A stretch of DNA of 64,000 nucleotides from Valencia hispanica (taxonomy: Eukaryota; Chordata; Actinopteri; Cyprinodontiformes; Valenciidae), in the NCBI GenBank assembly GCA_963556495.2, contig OY747711.1, positions 34,882,914 through 34,946,913 on the forward strand. Direction: 5' to 3'. Below are positions 31,776 to 43,009 of this stretch, one piece after another. Below the pieces are notes generated by a model. That model was not told where the DNA came from. It saw nothing but the letters and a program-made list of their open reading frames with translations, and did not search any database. A program made the translations under genes and the position numbers. Position 1 is the stretch's first letter, and each line of letters starts with the position of its first letter.

Positions 31776-31778
31776 TTA

Positions 31779-33589
31779 GAATATTTTTTTCCCCGAAAGC
31801 TGTATAGCAGCTGTTAAGATGAAGATTTAGAGATTTTGACAGCAAGTCATCTAAGAAGCTTTTAGTATAAGAATCCTGGGCTCCACTTTATCAAAAACAA
31901 TGAGAATACAACTGTTCTCTTTTACCTACAGTAAAGCATGACGATGCTAAATGTAGCAATATGCACAAATCTATGAAACCAGAATCAAGAAACACATTGC
32001 AACATTAAACATTTATTCTAGTTTGACTGTCTACTATTAAGCCGATGAATTAAATGTGCATTTCTTCCCAGAAAAGTAGGTAAGATTCCATTGACACCAG
32101 AGACCTTGAACAGACCTGAGATACCCTGACACAAGGGCGGCAGTTTGTTTTTAAAGTTGCTGGGGACAATAACCATAGACTTAAGTGTGGTTTGAAGATG
32201 GCTGGGGACAATTTCTATTAAGTATTCATATAGTTCATAAATATCCTGCGCAGGATGCCTAGATAGCAAGAACTTTCCACTGTCAGCTCAAAGTTGGGAG
32301 AATATTCTAACGTGCTCTTTCTACAAACGCATAACAACACGATTCTCCTTAGTCTTAAACAAACAAAAATATTACACATTTTTTCACCCGCAGTAAAGAA
32401 ACTTCCGCCAGAACCCTTAAAATTTAATTTATGTATATTTCCATCTTTAAACGTGTACCCACGACATTTCAGGACTCTGCCCTGAACGTGTTTGCAGTGC
32501 ACCAAGAGTCTTTTGAAACCTTAACATATCCACTGTTAAGATTGATGTCCGGCAACCCTCCTGTTACAGGACAAGCTCCTACCTCCTGAGCCACGGTATA
32601 CTGTAAGCACCAATGCAGTAGATCATTAAGACAGATTAGCAGTTGGTCCATGTATCTTAGTGCTAAATTTCTTAACTACTTTTATTTAATAATTATTGTT
32701 GGATAATTAACTTATTCCTATCTCGAGTCCTTTTTTTTTTATTTAATTTTTTTTTACTTTTTCAGTAACAAAATAATCGTTGCACATTTCTTTCCGGAAT
32801 TAGTCATGTTTCTATTACCATAAAACATTAGTGCAAATGCTGACAGCAGTGAGCTTCTGTTTTGCCCACTGGCCAGCCAGACCTTAACTTATGTCTTTGT
32901 TTTTTTTCCTCTCATTTCACATCCTTTGCTCTCCCACCTTCTCAAGATTCGAAGCAACAGAGATAAAAAAAGGGAAAATGAGGGAAGACATTGAATGTTG
33001 CCATGGTGATGCTTAGCAGTCTAAAGTGCTGTATGGTCTCTTTTTTTTTTTTTCAATTCTTTTGAAAACTGATTGACTTGAGTACCTGAACAGAATGTTA
33101 TGGACACTGTCCTTCTTGGCCATTAGTTGTCTGCTCTGCTTAATCAGTTTCTTCAATCTAATAATTAATGCAACAGATAACAGATGTTTTGTTTTTGTGT
33201 TAAAGTTTATCAAGGTAAATGTCTAGAATGTTTTTGAACATAGGTTCTTGTGAAGGAATATCAAAATGTTGCATATTTCCATACAAAATAAATCAGTTCT
33301 GGCACCAACTTTATTGCTGTCTGATGGGTGATGATGATGACGGACATAGCAGAAAAAGCCTTTTGTGATACCAAGTCGCATTTTTCAGACAAATGGATTT
33401 TGTCATCAGGTACTAGCTTCTCCCATGAAAGTGTACTGGTCTTATTTTTCATGTGAATGGATATCTTTTTTTCATTTCAAGAAAAAGAAAAACTTTCTAA
33501 TCCAAACTCGTCCTATGTGAAATAAGTTATTGCTTGCCTTTTCAAATCATGAATAAATTATCGTTGACAAAAGCGGAATTTTATTTTAA
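31779..33589. other. DNA without a recognisable gene
   Basis: Several frames of 60-95 codons occur on both strands (for example 32018-32505 minus) but none shows a known domain, good start context or splice structure. T-rich tracts lie at about 32731-32760 and 33041-33055. Possibly native DNA. Confidence 0.4.
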
Positions 33590-33960
33590 ACCTCACCCAG
33601 GAGTGAACACAACCAGATTTGTACAAATCAAGAAATAACTTGAAGCTCGGTTTGACAAAATAAGACTGGCTAAAAGATTTCAACACATCATGATGCCCAA
33701 TCTAAAGACATTTAAAAACTTTGGCATGGTAGTAAATCCCAGTGAGAGGAATTATTCATAAATGGAGAAAATGTAGAACATCATTACAAGGGTGAGATTG
33801 CAGCTTTAGGACCTGGAAGACTTGCCATAAATGTTGAAACCCTTTTATTAGGACATTGATCCAAAGCACACAAGCAAGTTACCCAAGTCCTGCGGGATTC
33901 CTGTGAGATGAGTTATTTATAAACATGTTACTGAGGCAAAACAGGAATAATGATCAAAAG
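33590..33960 (+). mobile_element. Tc1/mariner relic
   Basis: Decayed plus-strand phrases of a Tc1-type transposase: ATTATTCATAAATGGAGAAAATG (an IIHKWRK-like N-terminal phrase) and, after a large deletion, GACATTGATCCAAAGCACACAAGCAAG (the D-DPKHT catalytic phrase). No ends identified, and the frame is broken. Confidence 0.55.
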
Positions 33961-34029
33961 GAATGGACAAGAGGGCGAATAAAATGCACAGCTATGGGCC
34001 CCTCACCCACCACATTTGACCTAACATGG

Positions 34030-34430
34030 ACAGAAACAGTGTTGCTAATTTAGCAACTTTGTCGCAAAATTTAGCAAATTTTTAAACCCTTTTAGCGACT
34101 TATTTTTTAAAAAATTGTTTTAATTAAATTTATTGACATTTTTTGGTGTTATTGGAGACTTTTAGAGACTGACATGAAACACGCATCCTTCTTACTCTTC
34201 ACACCGGTGCTTCCTCCCCTGCTCCTCTCCCATTCCAGAGAGCTCACAGCAAGCAGGCAGTCCTTGTGCTGCAGCCTTGCCCATCCAGGCTCCAAGCAGA
34301 TGTTAACCCCACTGCGTCAAGACTGCAAATGAATCGTGCTTGTGCGAAGCTGAGACTGGCTGATTTTATCCACTAAGTCAGGGCGGCGTGTAAATGTAAA
34401 GAATTCTGTCTAAAATAAACACTACACTAA
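34030..34430. repeat. Putative DNA repeat (GTTGCTAATTTAGCAACTTTG)
   Basis: Starts with GTTGCTAATTTAGCAACTTTGTCGC and contains TTTAGCGAC and TTGGAGACTTTTAGAGAC variants, a vocabulary seen in non-autonomous fish DNA elements. No confirmed ends. Confidence 0.35.
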
Positions 34431-34454
34431 AATTAATCTTTAGATTACTCTCAT

Positions 34455-34740
34455 AAGCCTGGTTCCTTGAGTAACATGAGTGAGATGTCTCCCTATTGGA
34501 TACGCCCCTCTGCGGATTCCTCAGAGGCACTTATCCTATTACACTAATCCTGATTGGATGGTGATCGTGGCATCCACGTCAAATGCCTCGAAGTAGCATG
34601 CATTATATACCGTCTATGGTTCTGACCCAAGGCCATTCAAGATAAACACCTCTTTTTACTTCGCCCAACAAGAAGGGTTGTCTGGTGAGACATCTTACCC
34701 AGAGAACTAGTTCTATTTCCTAAAATTTGTTTCAATGACT
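34455..34740. repeat. Short repeat with imperfect inverted ends
   Basis: Left GGTTCCTTGAGTAACATGAGTGAGATGTCTC and right TGGTGAGACATCTTACCCAGAGAAC are imperfect inverted copies, enclosing about 200 bp that includes CGATCACC/GGTGATCG-like sequence. Could be a MITE or part of a tyrosine-recombinase retroelement terminal repeat; undecided. Confidence 0.35.
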
Positions 34741-34802
34741 CATGGGATATCAAGATTCCCGTATTGCCAGACAGCTTATCTTTTAACCGCTAACACTCAC
34801 AG

Positions 34803-35560
34803 AGAGGCAAGGCAACTTTATTTGTATAGCACACTTTCTACAAGGCAACTGAAGTGGGTGACAAGGGGAGAACCAGTAAAAGCATAAAATACAACACTAG
34901 ACACACAAAACATGACACATTCCAGCTATTAATTGCTTACTCACATGTAACTCTAAACAGATTTGCTTTTAACTTTGATTTTAAAGGAACTCAATGTTTC
35001 AGCAGCTTTGCAGTGGTCTAGAAGTTTGTTCCAGATAAGGGGAGCATAGAAACTGAAAGTTGCTTCTCCGTGTTTAGTTCTAATTTTAGGGATGCACAGT
35101 AGACTAGAGTTGGAACACCTAAGTGAGCTGGGGGGTAGATATAGCGACAACAGATCTTTAATATACTTTTGTACTAAGCTATTCAATGTTATTATAAACT
35201 ATTAAATTATTTTTAAGTCTCTGTAGCAAGTGAATCACTTTAAAACTGGGGTGATGTGTGCTATTTTTCTGGTTCTAGTGAGGACGCGAGCAGCAGTGTT
35301 TTGGATCAGTTGCAGCTGTCAGATTGACTTTTTATTCAGCGCTATAAGGACACTATTGCGGTAATCAGTCCAACTAAAGATAAAAGCATGGATGAGTTTT
35401 TCGAGGTCCTGTTGCGACATTATTCCTTTAGAAATGTTCTTCAGGTGATAGAAGGTTGACATTATTGCTTTTGTGTGACCCTGGAGGTTCATGTCTGAGT
35501 CCATAACTACACCTAGATTATTATTAGACTATTTACTAGTGGATCCTGTTGGAAGGTTAT
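34803..35560 (-). mobile_element. L2-clade LINE, 3' portion
   Basis: The left edge GAGGCAAGGCAACTTTATTTGTATAGCACACTTTC is the complement of the same L2 3' end as at 29757. Minus-strand frames give the C-terminal tail (34953-35186, FYAPLIWNKLLDHCKAAETL) and the upstream thumb region (35319-35504, LEKLIHAFIFSWTDYRNS). The ORF is broken, and the 5' part is missing beyond about 35560. Confidence 0.82.
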
Positions 35561-35904
35561 TTTTCACTCTAATTTAAAGCCTCTCTTAAAGGAACAGACA
35601 CCCATTTAATTTTATGACCCCCAGGCTCTCTCGGGCTCTTGTTTCACCGTCCAGTGTGCTCGTTGATTTCTGTAAAAAGGAGCAATAAGAAACAACAAAC
35701 AATTATAAATTTTAACAGCGAGACGTTGTTCTCTTAACTGAGCACAATTCTACATCAGCATTTTTATTGAAATACGAGTTGCATGAAACCCCTCCCACAT
35801 TGATCTTTGTTCACAGAATAAGGATCAAAGCCTCTTCACATAAGGGAACACATGATGTAATACATTCTTCTTGATTGTTCAGTTTCTAAGTGTTTCCACA
35901 TTCA
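35561..35904. other. Non-coding interval
   Basis: Contains GGAACAGACACCCATTTAATTTTATGACCC and AT-rich sequence. No gene or element end recognised. Confidence 0.35.
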
Positions 35905-38400
35905 AATTCAAAAATACTTTATTGATCCCAGAGAGAAATTAAGTGTTTGTATACCTCATATAATTAATTCTTTAAGGAGTTGTTGTAGATGATGATGGCT
36001 GTGGGCAGGAAGGATTTGCTGTAGCGGTCTGTATTGCAGCAAAACTGAAGAAGCCTCCGACTGAAGACGCTCTGTTGTATGACAGTCTCATGAAGAGGAT
36101 GCTCAGGGTTGTCCATAATTTTTTAGATTTTATGAAAAATCCTTCTTTGCATTATCATCTCCAGATGTTCCACAGTTGTCCCAAGAACAGAACCAGCCTT
36201 CTTTATCAGGTTGCTTAGCCTTTTTAAATCCCTGGCTCTGATGCTGCTACCCCAACAGATGATTGCTGAAGAGATTACACTCTCCACAACAGACTTGTAG
36301 AAGATCTGCAGCATCTTGCTGCAAACCTTGAAGGACCTAAGCTTCCTCAAGTAGTACAGTCTGCTCTGTCCCTTCTTGTAGACGGTTTCACTGTTGCGCC
36401 TCCAGTCCAGTCTGTTGTCAAGGTGAACTCCGAGGTATTTATACTCCTCAACCACCTCCACTTATTCTCCCATGATGGAAACAGTGTTTGACTTATCCCT
36501 GTTTCTTCTGAAATCTACAATCATCTCCTTTGTTTTGTTCACATTCAAGGTTAGACGATTGTTTCCACACCATGTCACAAAGTGGTCCACCAGCTCTCTG
36601 TATTCAGCTTCTTGTCCATCTCTGATACACCCGACAATTGCAGAGTCATCTGAGTATTTCTGCAGATGACAGGTCTCTGATTTGGACTGGAAGTCTGAGG
36701 TGTACAGAGTGAAAAGGAATGGTGAGAGTACGGTCCCCTGTGGTGCTCCTGTGCTGCTGACCACCTGGTTTGACACACAATTCTTCAGTCTCACAAATTG
36801 TGGTCTGTTGGCCAGGTAGTCATTGATCCAGGCGATTGTTGAGGGTTCCACCTTTGTCTTCAGGAGTTTCTGACAAAGCAAATCAGGCTGAATTGTATTA
36901 AATGCACTGGAGAAATCAAAGAACATGATCCTCACAGTGCTGCCTGCTTTGTCCAGATGACAGTGGGTTGGTTGAAGCAGGTGGATGATGGCATCTTCAA
37001 CTCCAACTCCACAGCGGTAAGCAAACTGCAGTGGGTCCTGATACATTCTTGTTTGCTTACTCAGGGGTGCCAACAGGAGTTTCTCCAGGACCTTCATGAT
37101 GTGGGATGTCAGGGCAACAGGTCTATAGTCATTGATGACTGATGGGTGAGTTCTTTTTGGTACTGGAACAAGGCAGGATGTCTTCCACAACACTGGAACC
37201 TTCTCCTGAGTTAGGTTAAGGTTGAAGAGGTGCTGCAGAATCCCACAGAGCTGCTCAGCACAGGCCTTCAGGACTCTGGGGCTGAATGCATCTGGACCTG
37301 CAGCCTTGTTCCGGTTCAGTTTCTCCAGCTGCCTCTTCACCTGACATTTGGAGACAGACAAGTGGGAGGGGGAGGCAAAGGGGGTAGCAGCATTTGCTGA
37401 CTTAGTTGAAGTCAAACTTGTGGAATCCATGGCTGAGGTGAAGAATAAAACATTCGAGGTGTTACAGGAAAGCTGTTGATCAGAGGAGAGTGGGATGTCT
37501 GTTTGCCTCGGAACAGGAGAGGAGGATGCTGAGCTAGTTCCTGAAATGAACCTGTTGAAGAATGTGTTCAGTTCATTGGCTCTGTCCAGACTTCCATCTA
37601 TCCAATCCTTCCTGTCCTTAAAGCCTGTGATCTTTCGCATTCCTGACCAGACATCTCGGATATTGTCCCTCTGTAGTTTGTTCTCCAGCTTCTTCCTGTA
37701 TGCCTCCTTGCTGTCTCTGATCTTGACCTTAAGTTGCTTCTGTATACTCCTCAGTAATTCCCTGTCTCCCTCCCTGAAGGCTCTTTTTGTTGTTGTTTAG
37801 CAGTTCTTTCAGGTCACTGGTGATCCAGGGTTTGTTATTAGGGAAGCATCTCACTGTTCTGGTGGGGATGATGTTGTCCACACAGAAGTTTATATAGTCA
37901 GTCACACACTCAGTCATGGCATTGATGTCCTCTCCATGTGCTTGGCAAAGAGTCATCCAGTCTGTGGTTGCAAAACAACCCTGCAGGGCTTCTTCAGCTT
38001 CCTGTGACTATTTTCTCACAGTTTTCTTTGTAACAGGTTGCCTCTGAACAAGTGGTTTATGTTCTGAACAGAGAAAAGCAAGATTGTGATCTGATTGTCC
38101 AGAGGAGGTCTTGGTTTGGACATGTATGCGTCCTTTATATTTGCATAAAACAAATCCAATGTCTTGTTTTCTCTTGTGGAGCAGTTGACAAACTGTTGAA
38201 ATGTTGGAAGTGTATTAGAGAGCGAGGCATGATTAAAATCACCAGATATTGCCACAAATGCATTGGGGTGCTGTGTCTGTAGCTTAGCAACAACAGAACT
38301 GATGACATCACATGCATTGTCGGCAACGGCTGAAGGTGGAATGTAAACTGCCGCCAGAATTACGCTGGTGAACTCTCTTGACAAATTGTAATTTGACATG
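35905..38400 (-). mobile_element. CR1/Rex1-like LINE, best preserved copy
   Basis: The plus-strand left edge TTCAAATTCAAAAATACTTTATTGATCCCAGAG is the complement of the 3' terminus and tail I associate with fish Rex1. On the minus strand the endonuclease C-terminal part (38016-38399, AVYIPPSAVAD and ISGDFNHASLS), a linker (37729-37956) and a nearly continuous RT (37640-36123) follow in order. The upstream endonuclease half is missing, so the copy is 5'-truncated. A related copy lies at 60945-62320, a degraded one at 18420-21190, and a 3' scrap at 45005-45230. Confidence 0.85.
36123..37640 (-). pseudogene. LINE reverse transcriptase, one internal stop
   Basis: A 392-codon open frame (36462-37640) begins MRKITGFKDRKDWIDG and contains KAAGPDAFSPRVLK, YRPVALTSHIMKVLEKLLL, FDFSSAFNTIQPDLL, GAPQGTVLSPFLFTLYTSDF and the catalytic KYSDDSAIVG, followed by LTLNVNKTKEMIVDFRRN. 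A single TAA at 36462-36464 ends it, and the same frame continues for 112 codons (36123-36461) through YKYLGVHLDNRLDW and the thumb. The related copy at 61226-61528 has a glutamate codon at this stop position. The enzyme would copy element RNA at the target nick; this copy also lacks its N-terminal endonuclease. Confidence 0.88.
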
Positions 38401-38459
38401 CACTACAGAATTAAATCCTCATACACACAAAATAAATGTACTCTCAACATTTACATAAT

Positions 38460-38855
38460 TTTTATCTCTTCAATCCCTAGTCCACAGACACTCCTTTCTA
38501 CCTGAGACTACTTTAACTTTAATTGGAGCAATGATGTCTGAAATTTTAGAAAGGTATCTACTGGCTTGTTTACGGAGTTTGTGTTGGAGGATAAAGGAGA
38601 TGTGGGTGAGGTGTAAATTTGTTAAAGGGTTCAACAGAGCTGTCCCCGAGAAAATGCTTTTTTACAGTGATCAGTGTGGCTACATAGTTTAGCAGAGATG
38701 GTGCTTTCAAAGAAAACACAAATGGTCAGATAATGCAATATCAATTACAGAGATGTTAAAGATATTTAAACCTTTTGCTAATAATTAAGTCCAGAGTTTG
38801 TCCTCAATTGTGTGTTGGCTGTTTGAAATGCTTGGTCTATGGAGCTAGAATTGGG
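38460..38855 (-). mobile_element. L2-like LINE 5' piece
   Basis: The minus-strand sequence resembles the C-terminal endonuclease of L2 elements (a DxAISDHFCVFF-like phrase around 38700-38745, frame damaged) and shares phrases with the neighbouring interval at 40060-40650. No RT is present. The plus-strand phrase CACTCCTTTCTACCTGAGACTACTTT also occurs near 30955 at the edge of the nested L2 there. Confidence 0.5.
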
Positions 38856-38867
38856 ACTTTAGTTTTG

Positions 38868-39035
38868 TACCTGTAACTTATGACTTGTGGCTGTAACTTG
38901 TGTTTTGTACTTGTAACTTGTGTTTTGTACTTGTAACTTGTGTTTTGTACTTGTAACATGTGTTTTGTACTTGTAACTTGTACACACTTTAAAAATACAG
39001 GTTTCAGGTTACAGGTTTCAAGTTACAAGTTACAG
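38868..39035. repeat. Tandem repeat of about 20 bp with inverted arm
   Basis: Four or five copies of ACTTGTAACTTGTGTTTTGT (38888-38975) are followed, after a short spacer, by CAGGTTTCAGGTTACAGGTTTCAAGTTACAAGTTACAG. The latter carries the reverse complement of the TAACTTGTAACTTG core, so the two arms could form a hairpin. No CRISPR-like spacers are present. Confidence 0.6.
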
Positions 39036-39299
39036 ATAATTTTTTTACCATATTTGGCTTGCCCAGAAGAACCAATAAGTGGCTTGCTTATTTTGACCAA
39101 CAAATCATGTTTTTGCAATATCTATCCAGTCATGGCGAGAGGAAGGTAGGGCTCTGCACTGCTTACAACCGAACATGATTACATTCACACTATCGGCTGC
39201 CACCACAGCCGCTACAAACCACGCCCCCAGGTGACTCAGGCACAACTGAAGCAACATGGCTGCTGCCGGCTAGGTCTCTCAAAGTAGGAGAAATCCGTC

Positions 39300-39350
39300 A
39301 TGGCAGCTCTTCAGAGGGATTCTCCCTCGGCGTCAACCCCTGTAATGATG
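39300..39350 (+). pseudogene. Possible first coding exon (17 codons)
   Basis: ATG in a GC-richer, CpG-containing 150-bp stretch opens MAALQRDSPSASTPVMM and runs to ATG|GTAAGTTAAG, a strong 5' splice site. It could pair with the BED-like exon at 40876-41105 in the same orientation, which is what a hAT-type transposase gene would need. It might instead be a host first exon. No downstream catalytic exon was found. Confidence 0.35.
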
Positions 39351-40059
39351 GTAAGTTAAGCGTGTTTCCTTATGTAGTTAGTTGTATACTTTTGAAAGTG
39401 CTAAAACATTATAATAAAGTTATTCTACCGCGGTAGTTATTTTAGGTTTGTTAACATATGTATTGCAAAGGCTGCAAATTCAGATAGGAGGAGGTGCTGT
39501 ACTCAAATTTGAAATGTAGTTAATCCTTTACCCATTTAAATAGTTATAAGCATGTCCAGAAAGTGTAACTGACTTTTGTCCACTGTGGTATGTTTTGCGA
39601 TTGATAAGTTTGCCTGAATTAAAGCTAAGCTACGAATAGCAAGGGAAACGTTACCATAGCAACCCTTAGGCACACTCGACGTGAGGTTACAGACTTAAGT
39701 ACATTCTTTGTTTAGTTAGAAATCAAATTTGGTAAACGTAAGCTCTGCTAATGTTAAAACATGCAGATGCCCAGATCAGACAACATCCACGTTTTGCCCT
39801 GTTGTGTTGTAGCAGGCTAAACTAAAATCCACTAAAGATGGTTGCAACCATGTCCAAACAACTTCCTCCAATTTAGTCTTAAGTATAGACTTTTAACTGT
39901 TTAAATACATATTTCATGAATCATAGATACTGCTATGGGCAGAACTTTGTCATCAGAAACAGAATTTGAATAACTGCTTTTAAAAACAGAATCTGAATAT
40001 ATCTAACTTGAAAACACTTTATTTATGTGTGTGTGTGTGTGTATGTGTGTATGTATATA

Positions 40060-40650
40060 TTACGGAAAAGGTCGCTAAAATTCTTGAAGAAATTGGCATC
40101 AATTTTTAGTGGTTTATATAAGGTTAAAAATAAAGTTTTGCTAAGGTCCTTTATCTGGAGAGCACGACTATCAAGAGTCAAATGTGCCCAGGAAAACGTT
40201 TTTAAATGCTAATGAGTTATGGAAGACTATTGCTACGCCTCCACCTCGTCTGTAATTTCTACTCTTGCTTAGAAAATTGTGATTTGACTGAGTAGACTAT
40301 CAATGCAGACTATTCATTACTGTCTAACCAGGTTTCCGATAGAAATAGATTATCTAGATTGTGCTGAGTGATGGTCATTAATTGGAAACGACTTCCCTGA
40401 AATAGACCTATTGTTTAATAATGCTAATTAAAGAGGTTTGGTGGTCAGTAGCAGATTCTTCAGGTGTACAATTTATGATTTGGTTGAATATGGCACCATT
40501 TGGTTTGAGTTTTACGGTTTGTTTTTATAAGCACCAGAATACAACTTTGACGGTGTTCAGACACATCCTGGTGGATGATGGGTCTAGAGTTAATGTCTGG
40601 TTCCATTCTATATCAGATTTCTGTTATTACAGTGTTCGTATGAGTGCTTG
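40060..40650 (-). mobile_element. L2-like LINE 5' piece
   Basis: On the minus strand, AGACGAGGTGGAGGCGTAGCAATAG (RGGGVAIV-like endonuclease phrase) at about 40221-40246, with surrounding AT-rich sequence similar in style to 15680-16470. The piece ends before the reverse transcriptase. It lies between the two exon-like features at 39300 and 40876, as an intronic insertion would. Confidence 0.5.
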
Positions 40651-40875
40651 AAAACCTTGAAAATGCTTGGATTTTAACGAGGTGTTTTCCAGGTTTTGGA
40701 AGTGCTAATTTTTTGTACAACGCCTTTGAAAATGTTTGATATTATATCTGCAATGTTTTGCTATGAAGAACACCTAGGCTAAAAAATCTCAATTTGATAT
40801 TTTTATTTAAAAAAATAAAAAGCTATGCTCCCACTCAGTGGTTTTTCTTTTTGCATATGAGCAGTAGATATCACC

Positions 40876-41105
40876 TGATGAAAAGACCAGCCGCTCGCCC
40901 CGGTGCATCCTCTGGCAAAAATATGAAGCTCACCTATGTTGAGCAGGTCAAAACAATGCCAGACAGTTGTCATTTCAACTACTACTGGCTTGAAGATAAA
41001 TACAAAACATGGCTGAAACGAGGACCAAATCCTCAAATAGCTTCCTGCAAGGTAAGCAAGAAGGACCTGCAGCTCTTTGTGATGGGAGAAACGGCGGGAA
41101 GTTAA
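40876..41105 (+). pseudogene. BED-finger-like transposase exon, damaged
   Basis: The frame reads MKRPAARPGASSGK, then FNYYWLEDKYKTWLKRGPNP and ASCKVSKKDLQLFVMGE before a stop. The layout (basic N-terminus, WL..YKTWL, C-x-x-[C/S]-KKD, MGE) resembles the BED-type zinc finger that opens several fish hAT-like transposases. The second zinc-binding cysteine appears replaced by serine (CKVS), and the histidine half is cut off by the stop. Probably a dead DNA-binding exon. Confidence 0.5.
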
Positions 41106-41525
41106 GCTATCTTACAACTTTGCATGTAAAATCCTAATTTATTGTTTGAAAGATGGATCAAGCTGAAGTTGTCTCCTACAGCACTTTAATATTTGCAACA
41201 ACAAAATATATTTAAAAAGCAATAAAGGTGGTAAGCATATGGTTTAATTAGAAAGCTGTGGCGTGTAAATTTCCTTCCATGCGTGTTGTGCCTCTGTCTT
41301 TTGGGCTCCAGCTAGAAGTCAATTTCATAAACAGTTACTCGCATAATTTTGAATATGTTGCACAGTATTTTAGATCGTTGACAGCCCCCTCTTTACACAG
41401 GAAACGCTGTTTGAGCCATGATTCTTTAGCTCAATAGAGTAAAAAAACACCCCAGCTCTTTTACTGCAGAACTTAAAGCAATTTCCGCTTATGATGTATA
41501 TAGAGGACCATCCCTGCCAAAATTG
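41106..41525. other. Non-coding interval
   Basis: AT-rich, no coding motif or terminal repeats recognised; may be part of the BED-type element. Confidence 0.35.
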
Positions 41526-42250
41526 ACAAATATAATGATGATAATAATATTAAACTTTATAAAGCTCTTTTTATACAACAAAATTCAGTTCAAAGTGCTT
41601 TACAGAATAAAAATTAGTTTAAGCATGAATACAATCATACTACCTCCCCCCAATCCTATCCCCATGTGTGGACACACTCAGGAGCAACATTAAAAGGACA
41701 TTAAAATAGAAAATAGGATGGACACAGGGCCGAGTATAGATGAGCCAGGTTAGGTAAGGAAACGCCATCAAGGGAGCCATCTGCCCCGGCAGCAGCGGAT
41801 CAACAGCAGCAGCCGAGGCACTGACCCAGGGTGTCCAGAGGAGAAGAGGCCAGGATCCTGACCTCCACCCAAGCACCACCTGGAGAGCGCCCAGGCAGCC
41901 ACAGCTGACCACTGCTCCTGAGGCAGAAGGCTCCTACATGGGAAACACTGGAACGACGTGTCTGTTTTTATTATTTGTGTAAAACAGGCTAATGTAATAA
42001 AATACGCAAATAAATGAATTAATAGATTGGTAGGTAGTTAAATTAATTATTAAATAAATAAAATAAAATTAACAAGATAAATCCAAGATCAAGTAGTAAA
42101 ACACTGATCAATAAAAGCAAGTAAAACATGAAAAGCAAGTAGACCGGCCGTAAATAGTAATTAATTAAAAGCTAAGCTAAAAAGGTGAGTCTTCAGCCTA
42201 CTTTTTTTCTGATACTATGCCTAAATAAATCAGGAATAAATCGGAATAAA
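41526..42250 (-). mobile_element. L2-clade LINE 3' untranslated region
   Basis: The left edge TTAAACTTTATAAAGCTCTTTTTATAC...CAAAGTGCTTTACAG is the complement of an L2-like 3' end. The block matching 50915-51330 (GGCACTGACCCAGGGTGTCCAGAGGAG, GGAGAGCGCCCAGGCAGCCAC, GGAAACACTGG) shows the two are the same subfamily. Only the 3' UTR is present; the frame at 41640-41912 is a shadow. Confidence 0.75.
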
Positions 42251-43009
42251 CCGAAGGAGAACTTTTACATTTCTTTCCTCCCTTTTTTATATTTTTGTGT
42301 TGACACCGGAAAACACCATGCTGACTGTTTCCATGCACAGTGATGCCACTGAACACTTTCAGCAACTCCTTGACCATACATACAGTACACCAAATTTAAA
42401 AGAAATTGAGCAAATGCCAAAGCTTCCAGAAAGGTTTTAGTAAGGACACCACCAGCCAGAAACTGAATTTGGCACAAATTTGGTTACTTTCCACTTCAAA
42501 TAAAAACTGACTGGAAAATACAACTTACCTCCATTACAGGAGTCAACAACCATCTAATGAAGCTTTTGGATATGAAATTTAACTAGTGCTTTATCAATTT
42601 CTGCTATTGTGCACAGGATAAAATCAATAAAAATAAATGAAAAAAAACATCAAAATATATAATTTTGTCTTCAAATGGAGTAGTTTTATTTTAACAACTA
42701 ACTCTATGGTATAAAATAAAAAAATATTCCAAAACCAAGTAATACATGTGCAATACAGAATTTGCAATATCCACTCCAACAATCTAATCAAAATATAAAG
42801 TACAAACCTTCTAATGCGCTCTTAAATGCTCTATAATATCCACCCCAGTGGGGTAAATGTGCAATACGGTAACAAAAGAATCACAATTAGTGCAAACAAT
42901 GTGGTCTCAACAACCGCTATTTCACATTCAAATATAAACCAGAAGAGAATAAAACAAGGGGTAGTGCAGCACATGCAACTGTTTACGTCAATAGGCTAGA
43001 AGGGGTTTA
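42251..43009. other. Non-coding AT-rich interval
   Basis: No recognised gene; may contain the 3' flank of the adjacent piggyBac copy, but no matching terminal repeat was found here. Confidence 0.35.

Noticed and set aside
32018..32505. Minus-strand frames of 83 and 95 codons
   Set aside because: No domain, no splice context, and overlapping frames on the other strand.
34455..34740. Possible DIRS-type inverted terminal repeat
   Set aside because: Inverted ends are imperfect and no tyrosine recombinase or RT lies nearby; kept only as an unclassified repeat.
38868..38985. Regular direct repeats that could suggest a CRISPR array
   Set aside because: Repeats are contiguous without unique spacers, in a eukaryotic context; it is a minisatellite.
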